Source of the DNA: Blastocatellia bacterium
GTDB lineage: Bacteria > Acidobacteriota > Blastocatellia > Chloracidobacteriales > Chloracidobacteriaceae
Direction of reading: 5' to 3'
Length of the DNA stretch: 39,500 nucleotides
Assembly (NCBI GenBank): GCA_019695185.1
Contig: JAIBAN010000076.1
Span: forward strand, 1-39,500
Under the pieces are notes generated by a model. It saw nothing but the letters and a program-made list of their open reading frames with translations, did no database searches and was not told the origin of the DNA. The translations under genes were made by a program, and so were the position numbers. This document shows, piece by piece, positions 25,754-34,747 of the stretch. Position 1 is the stretch's first letter, and the number at the start of each line of letters is the position of its first letter.

Positions 25754-28420
25754 ATGCTCAGTAGTCAGGAGTTCTACATTTGGTGTCAGCATCTTGGACT
25801 CACAAAAGAAGTCAGTGAAGCGATTGATTTCATTCGTTCCTCCCCGCCTGCCCGCCGGGTGAGCAGTAAAAAAGGCAACGTCAGCGGGGCATATCCTTCA
25901 AGGAAAATGGGAAGGACGATTCAGTTTGAAAGCCATAAGAACGAGCTGGCCGCTATTTTGGAATATGAATACGATCCTGACGTTTTAGAGTATTTTGATC
26001 AACCCGCTCCGCCCATTAAACTCCGCTATCAGACAAAGAATGGCAAGGAAATCAGTGTTGTGCATACCCCGGATTTCTTCGTCCTCCGAAAGCAATCAGC
26101 CGGATGGATTGAATGCAAAACCGAAGATGACCTCCTCCAACTCACCGAAAGACAGCCAAAGCGATACCTCCGCAAAAAAGATGGGAGTTGGAGTTGTCCG
26201 CCTGGGGAGCTTTATTCCACTGAATTGGGCTTGACGTATGATCTGCGGTCATCAGCCGTCAATAACATATTTTATCTGCGCAACATTGAGTTTTTGGAGG
26301 ATTATCTGCGTACGGAGACTCCCTTGGTTTTACCCGAAGCCCAGCGGCAGATTCGGTCATTTGTCCAGACCAATCCAGGCATTTCTTTGGAGCAACTGTT
26401 ACAGAGCGATCAAGGTATTACACCGGATCAAGCCTTTAGCCTGATCGCAACGCAGGAATTATGGGTGGACCTGCACGGTGTCCTGTTGACAGACCCGAAG
26501 AAGACACAAGTGTACAGCGATAGGGCCAGTGCCCAGGAAGGCCGGGATTCCCTCCCGACAACCAGTCATTGGTTTGTTCCGGAAACAGGTCAAAGCATCA
26601 TCTGGGATGGCGTTCCCTGGATGGTTGGAAATGTCGGAGCCAGCACGATTACGTTGCTGGGAAAGGAGTCTGCCTGTGTCAATCTGACAACTGAGGTGTT
26701 TCACGAACTGGCCCGCCTGGGACTTATCCGATCCCGACCAGAATCTCAGGATACCCTTCTCACCAGTGAACAGCCGTCAATCCTGGAAGCGGCTGATCCT
26801 GAGAGTTTGCGAGAGGCCAACCGCCGTTACGCCATCATTTCCGCTTATTTGAACGGCGATCCAATCAACTCGGAACAGCAGTCGGCGAGAGCGGTTTATT
26901 ATTGGCTGGCAAAATATCGCCAGGCGGAAAAACAATCCGGCGATGGGTATCTGGGACTGATTCCCCGCTCATGGCAAAAGGGAAACCGCCACCCGAAACT
27001 CTCAGAAAACATCAAGGCTTTGATGGTGGAGGTGATTGAAAGCCAATATGAAAACCTGAAACAACGACGCATGTCTGAAGTGTACGGAGCCCTCAGACGG
27101 GAATGCGAGCTGCGTGGATGGGTTCCGCCCAGTTACGTGACGTTTACTTTCGCGGTCAAAAACCGTCCTCGGCATCAGCAAATGGTCAAACGGCAGGGAG
27201 TTCGAGCGGCATATCCCGAAGAGGCATTCTTTTTTGAGTTAGAGCTGAGCACTCCCCGGCATGGCGATCATCCGTTCCATATATGCCATCTTGACCATAC
27301 CTTGCTGGATGTCGAACTGGTCTGCTCCGTGACTGGGCAAAACCTTGGACGTCCCTGGTTCAGCCTCCTGACGGATGCGTTTTCCCGTCGGATTCTCGCC
27401 GTTTTTATCAGCTTTGACCCACCAAGTTACCGATCTTGCATGATGACTCTGCGTGAATGTGTGCATAGAAATGGTCGGCTCCCTCAAATCCTGGTGGTTG
27501 ATGGAGGGAAAGAATTTGAGAGTGTGTACTTTGAAACCCTGCTGGCCCGGTATGAATGCACCAAAAAAACCAGACCGGGAGCAAAACCCCGGTTCGGTTC
27601 GGTCATTGAAAGATTGTTTGGCACCACCAACACACAATTGATTCACAACCTGACCGGAAACACACAGATCACCAAAAACGTCCGCCAGATCACCAAATCG
27701 GTGAATCCCAAAAATCTGGCTATCTGGACGCTCGGAAGATTGTATGAGCGATTGTGCGAGTGGGCGTATGAAGTTTACGACACGGTTGAACATCCGGCGT
27801 TTGGTCAGTCCCCGCGCGATGTTTTTACCAATGGCTTGTCCCAATTCGGCCAGCGCCGCCATCGTTCCATTGAAAATTACTCTGAATTTCGGATCTTGAC
27901 GCTCCCCACGACATCCAAAGGAACCGCCCGTGTCTCACCCGGAAAAGGGGTCAAAGTCAATCATATTTATTACTGGAACAACGCTTTCCGCAACCCGGCG
28001 ATTGAACAGACAGCGGTACCGGTAAGGTATGACCCGTATGATGCCGGGACTGCTTATGCCTATGTGGGGAATCGTTGGGTGAGTTGCTTTTCCGAACATT
28101 ACACCTCATTTCACGGAAGATCAGAAAAAGAAATGATGCTCTTGAGTGGCGAACTTCGCCAAAGACAACAAAACCACCGCCGAAAGTTCAAGCTGACCGC
28201 CCGAAAATTAGCGGATTTCCTGGCTAGGGTTGAAACGGATGAGCTTCTTTTGTCACAGCAACTGAAAGACAAAGCAGCCCAATCCGTGTTTCGGCTCATA
28301 GAAGGCGGTTACGCTCCAACCAACGCTGATACAGTCACTCCGGCTCCAGGAAATGAGTCGGCCAACCCTGAAGCAGAAACTATCAACTACGATAAATTTG
28401 AAATGTATGAGGAGTTTTAG
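25754..28420 (+). CDS. TnsA-TnsB fusion transposase of El-2
   Basis: An 888-residue natural fusion of both Tn7-type strand-cutting activities. The TnsA-like nuclease domain (about 20-205) retains Glu59 (Q-F-E-S), Asp107 (H-T-P-D-F) and E120-x-K122 (I-E-C-K). After helix-turn-helix regions (about 340-470) the rve core has Asp514 (H-L-D-H-T), Asp583 (V-V-D-G-G-K-E-F) and Glu619 (V-I-E-R), with the D35E spacing. It should therefore cut both strands and move by cut-and-paste. It has a strong Shine-Dalgarno (AGGAGG, six bases before the ATG). The tnsC gene starts two bases after its stop. Confidence 0.93.
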   Translation: MLSSQEFYIWCQHLGLTKEVSEAIDFIRSSPPARRVSSKKGNVSGAYPSRKMGRTIQFESHKNELAAILEYEYDPDVLEYFDQPAPPIKLRYQTKNGKEISVVHTPDFFVLRKQSAGWIECKTEDDLLQLTERQPKRYLRKKDGSWSCPPGELYSTELGLTYDLRSSAVNNIFYLRNIEFLEDYLRTETPLVLPEAQRQIRSFVQTNPGISLEQLLQSDQGITPDQAFSLIATQELWVDLHGVLLTDPKKTQVYSDRASAQEGRDSLPTTSHWFVPETGQSIIWDGVPWMVGNVGASTITLLGKESACVNLTTEVFHELARLGLIRSRPESQDTLLTSEQPSILEAADPESLREANRRYAIISAYLNGDPINSEQQSARAVYYWLAKYRQAEKQSGDGYLGLIPRSWQKGNRHPKLSENIKALMVEVIESQYENLKQRRMSEVYGALRRECELRGWVPPSYVTFTFAVKNRPRHQQMVKRQGVRAAYPEEAFFFELELSTPRHGDHPFHICHLDHTLLDVELVCSVTGQNLGRPWFSLLTDAFSRRILAVFISFDPPSYRSCMMTLRECVHRNGRLPQILVVDGGKEFESVYFETLLARYECTKKTRPGAKPRFGSVIERLFGTTNTQLIHNLTGNTQITKNVRQITKSVNPKNLAIWTLGRLYERLCEWAYEVYDTVEHPAFGQSPRDVFTNGLSQFGQRRHRSIENYSEFRILTLPTTSKGTARVSPGKGVKVNHIYYWNNAFRNPAIEQTAVPVRYDPYDAGTAYAYVGNRWVSCFSEHYTSFHGRSEKEMMLLSGELRQRQQNHRRKFKLTARKLADFLARVETDELLLSQQLKDKAAQSVFRLIEGGYAPTNADTVTPAPGNESANPEAETINYDKFEMYEEF

Positions 28421-28422
28421 GC

Positions 28423-29589
28423 GTGACTGAACCGGGCTTTTCCCCTGAACTGCTTGAGAAATCCCCCGCTGAACGACTTGAATACTTCAGGGCGTATACG
28501 ATTGCTCACCCAATCCTCAAAGAAGTTTACACCAAGCTCATTCAGGTCATTCAAGAACCGGCTGGAGTGGCGCTGGTTTTCATTTATGGCCCAACTGGAG
28601 TTGGAAAAACGACCTTACGCCTGCGCGTGGAAAAGCACTTCAAAGAGGAGTTCGGTTCAGGTTTGGATCAGAAATCAGGGCGGATTCCGATTGCAGGTAT
28701 TGAAGCCATTGCCCCGGACTCGGGAAATTTCAGTTGGAAAGATTATTACAAACGCACCCTGCTGGCTTTGGAAGAACCGCTGGTTGATTACAAGATTGAC
28801 TATGGAGCCCGTAAGGTTTCTCGCGATGGAGAAGGACGGTTGCGGATTGATCAAAGGATCGTCAGTCCCGACCTCCGCTATGCGCTGGAAAATGCTCTCC
28901 GGTATCGGCAACCGGCGGCTTTACTGATTGATGAAGCCCAACACGTAACCAAAATTGCCAGTGGCCGGAAACTGCAGGATCAAATGGATGCCCTTAAATC
29001 CTTGGCGAATGAATCCGGAACCATTCAGGTTTTACTTGGCACCTATGAACTCCTTGCCTGCCGCAATCTGAGCGCCCAACTCAGTCGGCGGAGCAGAGAT
29101 ATTCATTTTAGACGATACTCAACCAACCTCCCTGACGATGTGCAAGTTTTTCAAAATATAATCTTTGCGTTTCAACGCCATTTACCCGTGGAGCAAGAGC
29201 CTGATTTGCTGACGCGTTGGAAGTACTTCTACGAGCGGTCACTGGGTTGTGTCGGCATTTTGAAAGACTGGTTGACACGAACCTTAGCGGTTGCTTTGGA
29301 TGAAGCGTCAACCTCAATCACACAATACCATCTGGAAAGCCAGGCTTTGCCACTGGCTCAGTGCAAGAAAATCGCTCGGGAAATCATGGAAGGGGAAGCT
29401 GAACTGACTGAAACACCTCAAGATCATCGGGAGTTGTGCGCACTTTTGGGACTGCCTTTAGTTTCAGAGGAAAGAAACGATCAGAGGAATCAGCCGGGCG
29501 TTGCGTCTGTTGAGCCGGGATCAAAAACCATTCGGAAGAAGTCCCAACCAATCCGACGCAATCCGAAACGCGATAAAGTTGGAAATTGA
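28423..29589 (+). CDS. tnsC: TnsC-type AAA+ ATPase of El-2
   Basis: A 388-residue AAA+ ATPase starting at GTG 28423, with GAGGAG upstream inside the end of the previous gene. Walker A is Y-G-P-T-G-V-G-K-T-T (about residues 53-62); Walker B is A-L-L-I-D-E-A-Q-H (about 167-175). The last 60 residues are basic and rich in R, K and P, a likely contact region for the transposase or TniQ. TnsC loads at the target chosen by TniQ and recruits the transposase. Its stop overlaps a possible TTG start of the tniQ gene. Confidence 0.92.
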   Translation: MTEPGFSPELLEKSPAERLEYFRAYTIAHPILKEVYTKLIQVIQEPAGVALVFIYGPTGVGKTTLRLRVEKHFKEEFGSGLDQKSGRIPIAGIEAIAPDSGNFSWKDYYKRTLLALEEPLVDYKIDYGARKVSRDGEGRLRIDQRIVSPDLRYALENALRYRQPAALLIDEAQHVTKIASGRKLQDQMDALKSLANESGTIQVLLGTYELLACRNLSAQLSRRSRDIHFRRYSTNLPDDVQVFQNIIFAFQRHLPVEQEPDLLTRWKYFYERSLGCVGILKDWLTRTLAVALDEASTSITQYHLESQALPLAQCKKIAREIMEGEAELTETPQDHRELCALLGLPLVSEERNDQRNQPGVASVEPGSKTIRKKSQPIRRNPKRDKVGN

Positions 29590-29594
29590 AATTC

Positions 29595-31766
29595 ATGCCT
29601 GACATTTCATTGGCACATTATGAAACGTGGGACTTGCGTCAACCGGCCTGCGACCGGCCAACCCGATTGTACAGCCTGGAACCCATCGGGATTGGCACCC
29701 GTTTGACGGAAAGTCTCGTCAGTTACCTCATGCGCCTGGCAGCAGCACACTGCGTCTCAGTTGGAAACCTCTTCCATAAGGAAATTGAGCCGGTCATTGG
29801 AAAAAAAAGTCAAATCGGTTACGTCGCACGGTCAGCCATGAATGGTGTCGGAATCGTTGCTGCAGATATGGTTCATGCCCTGGAGCACCTGACCGGTCAG
29901 ACCGAACTTCGGTATTTGACCTTCATTCCCTGGGCGGAAGTTTTCCCGCGCAACTTCCTTCTCCGTCGCAAGAAAGCCTGGTGTCCCCAATGCTTCACTG
30001 GGTGGCAGGAAACCGGCGTGTTCCATGAACCTCTTTTGTGGTCAGTCGATGTGGTTATGGTTTGTCCCACTCACGCCTGTGCTTTGGAGGTTGTCTGTCC
30101 ACATTGCCGGAAAGAGCAACCTGCTATCGGTCATGCAGCCAGACCTGCTTTCTGTGCAAGGTGTTATCAATGGCTTGGCTGTATGTCGGAAACCCCCGCC
30201 GGTGAAGATCAAGAGCGTTTGACCAAAGAATTAAGTGGGCAGTTATGGATTGCAACGGCAGTTGACGAATTGATTACCGCGTCTCCAAAAGTAAACCTCC
30301 CACGCACGATCATAGCCGACTTTGTTATGTCTTGCCTGAACCAATTAGTGGGCGGTGATGTGGTCAGGTTTGCCCACATGCTTCAAATATATCCAGCGAC
30401 GGTCGATGCCTGGATCCAGGGAAGATCGCGTCCACACCTCTCAACACTTCTTTCCATAGGTAGTCTTGCCGGGGTGACATTGCTTGATTTTTTGAATGGC
30501 AAGACAGTGATAAACACAGATCAGCTTCTCAAACCTGACCCAGTGCCTCGCCGCCAAACCAAACGGCAAAATTTTGCCAGGGTGAATGTTGACCAACTCC
30601 GCCGAATGCTGCAAAGCGCCCTGCGTACATCTCCCCCAACTTCATTAAATGCTGTTATTAAACAAACCGGATACAGCACAAAGTCTGTTTACCAACATTG
30701 CCCTCATCTGTGTCAGGCGATTGCCACCAGATTTCAAGAATATAAGAAGAGCCAAGCTATTTTGAGGCAAGAACAGGGGCTTCGGGAAATCCAAGTTGTC
30801 GCCACTGAGCTTCATAAACAAGGAATCTACCCGGCGACTCATAAAGTACGTGATTTGATGATGTATCCATCCTGCCTCAACACCCAAGAGGGGGTTGCCA
30901 AGCTCAATCAAATGCAGCAAGAACTGGGTTGGACCAAAACTGAAAAATCTTTCAAATCAGATGGTTTACTGGTCAAAGAGAGAACGACGGAAAGGAACCC
31001 CATCCCGGTCCTAACCAAGTATACACTGGCTGGGGCGGGAACCATTGGGCAGGTAGCCGTTGCCTCAGTCTTACGGCTTGTTTGCCCCAAAACCGGCTCA
31101 AAAGGCACCGGGTTTGTACACAAAAATGGATGGGTTTTGACGGATCATCAAGTCATTGAGGGATATGCGGCCAACGAAATCATTGGATACACAGCATCCG
31201 GTTATAGGGTCATGTTTGACCAAGTGATTGGTGAAACAGCCATTGGTCTGGCGGCTTTGAAGCCGAAGCAACCCTTATCCGGAGGTCTTAAACTTGACCT
31301 GACACAACCACCTGATGTTGGAAGTGCCTTGATAACTTGGGGATTCCCGCTTGGATACAATGGTCCTTTCCCACTGTTATCCGTGGGTTATTTGGCAGGA
31401 TTTCATGAATCAACCCTGGACCAGTCACCACGTTTGGTGGTCAATGGGGCATTCAACCCTGGCAATTCAGGCGGCCCGCTCTTTAGAGTCAACGATGATC
31501 AAGTGATTGGTATTGTGGTCGGCAAACCTCCATCAATGGCACAATTTCATCACGATGCAATTCGGACTTTGGCTTCCAGCTTATTGGGGGTTGCGAGTGC
31601 CCCAACATTGCCGGACGAACTTTCCAAACGGTTTGTAGAGTCACAAATCGTGTCGGAGTTACTGGCATACTTCCATGATTTGACACAATTGATGATTGGG
31701 GAGGCCATCAGTTCAAGACTTGTTCGTGACTTTTTAGAATCAATCGGGTTGGAGAACAACGATTAA
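29595..31766 (+). CDS. tniQ: TniQ fused to a trypsin-like domain (El-2 target selector)
   Basis: A 723-residue protein from ATG 29595 (a TTG at 29586 overlaps the tnsC stop). Residues about 25-195 are TniQ: E-S-L-V-S-Y-L-M-R-L-A, then a zinc module with CPQC, CPTH, CPHC and CARC pairs. Helix-turn-helix regions follow (about 230-300 and 325-450), as in TnsD-like proteins. From about residue 475 a chymotrypsin-fold domain appears: KGTGFVHKNGWVLTDHQVIE, then FNPGNSGGPLF with Ser625. The His lies one place before its canonical position (His518, then Gln519), and the usual D-L-A reads G-L-A. Activity is therefore doubtful; the domain may act in binding. It is the only TniQ in the nest. Confidence 0.88.
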   Translation: MPDISLAHYETWDLRQPACDRPTRLYSLEPIGIGTRLTESLVSYLMRLAAAHCVSVGNLFHKEIEPVIGKKSQIGYVARSAMNGVGIVAADMVHALEHLTGQTELRYLTFIPWAEVFPRNFLLRRKKAWCPQCFTGWQETGVFHEPLLWSVDVVMVCPTHACALEVVCPHCRKEQPAIGHAARPAFCARCYQWLGCMSETPAGEDQERLTKELSGQLWIATAVDELITASPKVNLPRTIIADFVMSCLNQLVGGDVVRFAHMLQIYPATVDAWIQGRSRPHLSTLLSIGSLAGVTLLDFLNGKTVINTDQLLKPDPVPRRQTKRQNFARVNVDQLRRMLQSALRTSPPTSLNAVIKQTGYSTKSVYQHCPHLCQAIATRFQEYKKSQAILRQEQGLREIQVVATELHKQGIYPATHKVRDLMMYPSCLNTQEGVAKLNQMQQELGWTKTEKSFKSDGLLVKERTTERNPIPVLTKYTLAGAGTIGQVAVASVLRLVCPKTGSKGTGFVHKNGWVLTDHQVIEGYAANEIIGYTASGYRVMFDQVIGETAIGLAALKPKQPLSGGLKLDLTQPPDVGSALITWGFPLGYNGPFPLLSVGYLAGFHESTLDQSPRLVVNGAFNPGNSGGPLFRVNDDQVIGIVVGKPPSMAQFHHDAIRTLASSLLGVASAPTLPDELSKRFVESQIVSELLAYFHDLTQLMIGEAISSRLVRDFLESIGLENND

Positions 31767-31808
31767 TCTAACCCTGCCCCCTTCAACTTTCTGCCAGTAG
31801 TTCGGTTT

Positions 31809-31855
31809 ACTGCAAGATTATCCTTAAAAACTGCAAAGTTATGGTTAAAGTGACA
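31809..31855 (-). repeat. El-2 right terminal inverted repeat (two TnsB-type sites)
   Basis: Read inward from 31855 the sequence starts TGTCACTTTAACCATAAC and matches the left end over its whole 47 bases, with four substitutions and one T-run indel. It contains two copies of the TTTAASSATAAYTTTGCAGT motif, against four at the left. Unequal site numbers at the two ends are typical of Tn7-like elements and set orientation. Confidence 0.88.
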
Positions 31856-31876
31856 GGGGATTTTGCGGACAGGCAT
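31856..31876 (-). pseudogene. tnsA: First seven codons of El-1 tnsA, separated by El-2
   Basis: On the - strand an ATG at 31876-31874 begins MPVRKIP and reaches the El-2 terminus in the same frame as the remaining tnsA sequence at 25574. The GGGGA at 31856-31860 is the second copy of the target duplication. No good Shine-Dalgarno precedes the ATG; the El-1 end repeats start only seven bases upstream, as if promoter and end sites overlap. Confidence 0.85.
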
Positions 31877-31882
31877 AATTTG

Positions 31883-31949
31883 CTATCACTGTCTTTTGTA
31901 AAAAACAAAGTCACTATCACTGTCTTTTGTAATATTATCATCGTCTTTT
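31883..31949 (-). repeat. El-1 end repeats, inner part (sites A, B, C)
   Basis: Three copies of a motif whose - strand form is TTACAAAAGACARTGATA lie at 31883-31901, 31914-31932 and 31934-31949; the third is a variant. The first two are identical over 19 bases at a 31-base period. They continue at 35899-35967 after El-3. Such arrays are binding sites for the TniA/TnsB transposase. Confidence 0.75.
31934..31949 (+). repeat. 16-bp direct repeat flanking El-3, left copy
   Basis: ATTATCATCGTCTTTT stands directly before the El-3 terminus. The identical sequence stands at 35898-35913, where the first A may belong to El-3. It looks like a target duplication but is much longer than the 5 bp normal for Tn7-like elements. 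Confidence 0.8.
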
Positions 31950-32010
31950 TGGTGGTTTCCCTGAATGTTTGTCCATTTTTGACCTGAATCTTTGTCTTTT
32001 GACCTGAATT
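31950..32010 (+). repeat. El-3 left end with three transposase-type sites
   Basis: The terminal repeat (31950-31983) matches the right end with one mismatch in 34 bases. The core CCTGAAT followed by a TTTG-type tract occurs at 31960, 31983 and 32003. At the right end the same core occurs three times, two of them in the hairpin at 35737-35776. Confidence 0.75.
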
Positions 32011-32140
32011 TGTGGTACATCCCGTTCAAGCTTATGGGTTTGTGGTTCGGAGACAGGTTCAAGGTGTTTTAGACGAAGTCATTCAGACGAAATCGTTTTT
32101 CCCTTGCTTGAGAGCCACGAATCTCAAAAGGGGGTGTTCA

Positions 32141-34747
32141 GTGGAACCACCTGCTGCTCCATCCAAATCACGCCAGGGCACGCCGGGACTGGATATTTTT
32201 AAAATCGCAGGACGGTCAATCTCCGGCTTCCTTCCCAGTTTCAAAACAGGCAGTGCATATCTGGCTCGCCAACCGTTCACCTCCCAACTGGAAGAACGCC
32301 TTGCGCTGTATTTGGAATACCATCCACATGTGCGCTCGTACCAGCGTGGAGATGCCAGCGCAGATTTTGCCCGTGCGCGGCATTTGCATACCCCGCTGGG
32401 AACCCCTTACCCCATCACATATCTCTATGAGGGGAAAGCCCACAACTATCTGCCGGATTTCGTCGGAACCCTCTGTGATGGCGGTCTGCTCATTGCTGAA
32501 GCCGGTCGGGAAGCCGAGAAACAAAAAGGGCAGGCCCTCGCGAAAGCCGAAGCCGCCCGGTGTGTGGCCCATCTCAACCGTGGAATGTACTGGATCGGCA
32601 CCGAAACGAATCTTACATTTCGGCGGCACTACAATTTGCTGTATTTACATGCTCGGCGGCAGTCTTTTGCAACCTGCCAGGAAATTACGGCTACCTTGCT
32701 GGCTCATTGGCCCTGGGGCGAGATGTGCAGCATCAACGAATTGGTAGGAAAGTTTGGGAGACAATGGTCACCGCAGGAAGTGGAAGCAGCCGTTTGGAAA
32801 CTGGCAGCGGAAGCGGCAGCCACAGGCCACTTGTTGGTTGACCTCACGGAAGTGGAACTTTCCCGGACCACTCCCTTGACTTTGCTGGACCCAAACCTGC
32901 CTCCTATATTGCCTGATCCGTTACCCGAAGGGCTTGAACCGGTGGAAGCAAGTGACCCGCCAGTGCTTGCAACGGCGGAAGGCCCGGACTTGCCACTCCA
33001 AACTCAAGGAATCATTCCTGGTCCCACCTTTGATGCCTCCACCTTGGAAAATCAGGATCAGCGTACCCGTTTTCATCGTAATTTGGCGGCGGTGACGGCG
33101 CGGCTTTCCGGGGAAACACGCCAACAGGTGGCGAGAACCTATGGAATCCATCCGTTTACGTTGGCCCGCTTGGAGGAGCGCGTTCAACAGTACGGGCAAA
33201 TCGCTTGTGTTCCGCATGCCACCTACCAACGGGATCACCAGTTCCATCCCGCGTTTGAAGCTTTGTTGCGTAAACTCTATACCCATCCTATCCGCCCAAC
33301 GATCATGGCGGTCTATGAAGATGTAAAGCTGCAACAACTAGCTGAGAAACTGAGCACCGAGGAACAGCGACTGGTCAAAACCCCAAGTTACAAGCAGGTG
33401 AGGAGCTTTCTCAAAAGGATTGAACAGGAAGAGCCTGTGCGCCAAGCCCGTTCCGGTGTGAAACATCCTGCTGCCTCACATCTTTCGCCATCGTCCTTTG
33501 TGCTTTCCATTCCTTATCCGGCGTCTTTGTGCCAAGTGGACGAACATACGATGGATCTGCTGGTCGTGACGGCTGAGGGAATTGCACTCACCCGCCAAGT
33601 TCATGCTGCGGTGCTGATTTGTGTGAAAACAGCGGCAATTCTGGGGGCGGTTTTGGCACTGGACGCACTCCGCGAGGAGGATTACATGCGTTTGGTGAAA
33701 ATGGCGCTGGAACCAAAGGATCGCCTGACTCTGCTCCACGAGTGCCAACATTCCTGGCCGTGCTCCGGCAAACCAATGGTGATTTTTCACGACCGGGGAA
33801 AAATCTTTACTTCCGAACGAGCCACGCAAGTTCTGGTTGAACGACTTGGCATCACCACCGAACAAGCCCCTCCCTATACTCCCTCGGTGAAAGGGACCGT
33901 GGAGGCGTTGTTTACCTGGACGACAAGAAAATTGGAACACCGCCTCCCCGGAACCACCAAAGCCAATGTGGCTGAACGGGGGCTTTATGACAGTGTGGGA
34001 GAGGCAGAAAAAGCGGGAATCACGCTTGACCTGCTGGAAAAGCTCTTTATCCAAGCCATTGTTGATGGATACATGCAGGAATGGGACAGCTTGCGACGGG
34101 CCAAACGAATCGCGCTTTGGGAAGGGAGCGTCCGGGAAAAAGGTGTTTCCCGTTGGATGGGAGCGCCGGACGATTTAAAACTCCTGTTGATGAAAGCGGT
34201 CAACCGCAAGAATCCAAGCACCGGGCGGTATGCAATTACACATGGCACCCTTTCGTTTCTCGGGCGGCGCTACGTCAGTCCCGGTTTGCTTGATCGACTG
34301 CGGGGCCGGGAAATTGAAATTTACTACGACCGCCGGGACATTTCGGTCATTTATCTGTTCCTGGGTGGGGTTTTGGTGGGTGAAGCCTACTGTGCCGAAC
34401 TGATGGGGCGGCGGGTGAGCGTGTGGGAGGCACAGGCGGCCAGCCGGGTTGACACCACTCAGGCGAAACAGGCCGCCTCCGAAAGCTTGGCGGTGCGCCA
34501 ACGCATCCAACAAGTTGCCGCCAATTCTCGGAAAAAGCTGGTGCAGGACGCTAGGCAAATGGAACAACAACGGCAATTGGACCGTCAGCGCAGTGAGATT
34601 CATCCTCCCCAGGTGCTTGAAAAACTTGCCCGCATGCAAACACCGTCACCAGAGCAACTCCGTCTCCCCAAAGCCGAGCCTGACCCTGAACTGGAAGGCC
34701 CCATTCACAAGCTGGCCATTCGTGAACGAGACAAGGAGAACCCTTGA
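32141..34747 (+). CDS. TnsA-TnsB fusion transposase of El-3
   Basis: An 868-residue protein from GTG 32141, preferred because AAAGGGGG lies just upstream; the frame is open to 32012. Its nuclease-like domain has Glu51 (Q-L-E-E-R-L) and Asp106 (Y-L-P-D-F). The E-x-K position reads E120-A-G122, although a later Lys follows in REAEKQK. The rve core has Asp467 (Q-V-D-E-H), Asp551 (F-H-D-R-G) and Glu588 (T-V-E-A-L). The C-terminal 130 residues are helical, rich in A, Q and R, with a coiled-coil-like region. It is not close in sequence to the El-2 fusion. The TnsA half may have an altered or weak active site. Confidence 0.9.
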   Translation: MEPPAAPSKSRQGTPGLDIFKIAGRSISGFLPSFKTGSAYLARQPFTSQLEERLALYLEYHPHVRSYQRGDASADFARARHLHTPLGTPYPITYLYEGKAHNYLPDFVGTLCDGGLLIAEAGREAEKQKGQALAKAEAARCVAHLNRGMYWIGTETNLTFRRHYNLLYLHARRQSFATCQEITATLLAHWPWGEMCSINELVGKFGRQWSPQEVEAAVWKLAAEAAATGHLLVDLTEVELSRTTPLTLLDPNLPPILPDPLPEGLEPVEASDPPVLATAEGPDLPLQTQGIIPGPTFDASTLENQDQRTRFHRNLAAVTARLSGETRQQVARTYGIHPFTLARLEERVQQYGQIACVPHATYQRDHQFHPAFEALLRKLYTHPIRPTIMAVYEDVKLQQLAEKLSTEEQRLVKTPSYKQVRSFLKRIEQEEPVRQARSGVKHPAASHLSPSSFVLSIPYPASLCQVDEHTMDLLVVTAEGIALTRQVHAAVLICVKTAAILGAVLALDALREEDYMRLVKMALEPKDRLTLLHECQHSWPCSGKPMVIFHDRGKIFTSERATQVLVERLGITTEQAPPYTPSVKGTVEALFTWTTRKLEHRLPGTTKANVAERGLYDSVGEAEKAGITLDLLEKLFIQAIVDGYMQEWDSLRRAKRIALWEGSVREKGVSRWMGAPDDLKLLLMKAVNRKNPSTGRYAITHGTLSFLGRRYVSPGLLDRLRGREIEIYYDRRDISVIYLFLGGVLVGEAYCAELMGRRVSVWEAQAASRVDTTQAKQAASESLAVRQRIQQVAANSRKKLVQDARQMEQQRQLDRQRSEIHPPQVLEKLARMQTPSPEQLRLPKAEPDPELEGPIHKLAIRERDKENP

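Larger units (their letters stand above)
25580..31855 (+). mobile_element. El-2: complete Tn7-like transposon inserted in El-1 tnsA
   Basis: A 6276-bp element bounded by TGTGAC (25580) and GTGACA (31855) and flanked by GGGGA on both sides. Its ends are near-identical inverted repeats of 47-48 bp. It carries tnsA-tnsB (fused), tnsC and a tniQ-trypsin fusion, all on the + strand and tightly coupled. Its base composition is visibly less GC-rich than the host genes. No separate cargo gene is present, unless the trypsin-like part counts as cargo. Confidence 0.93.
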
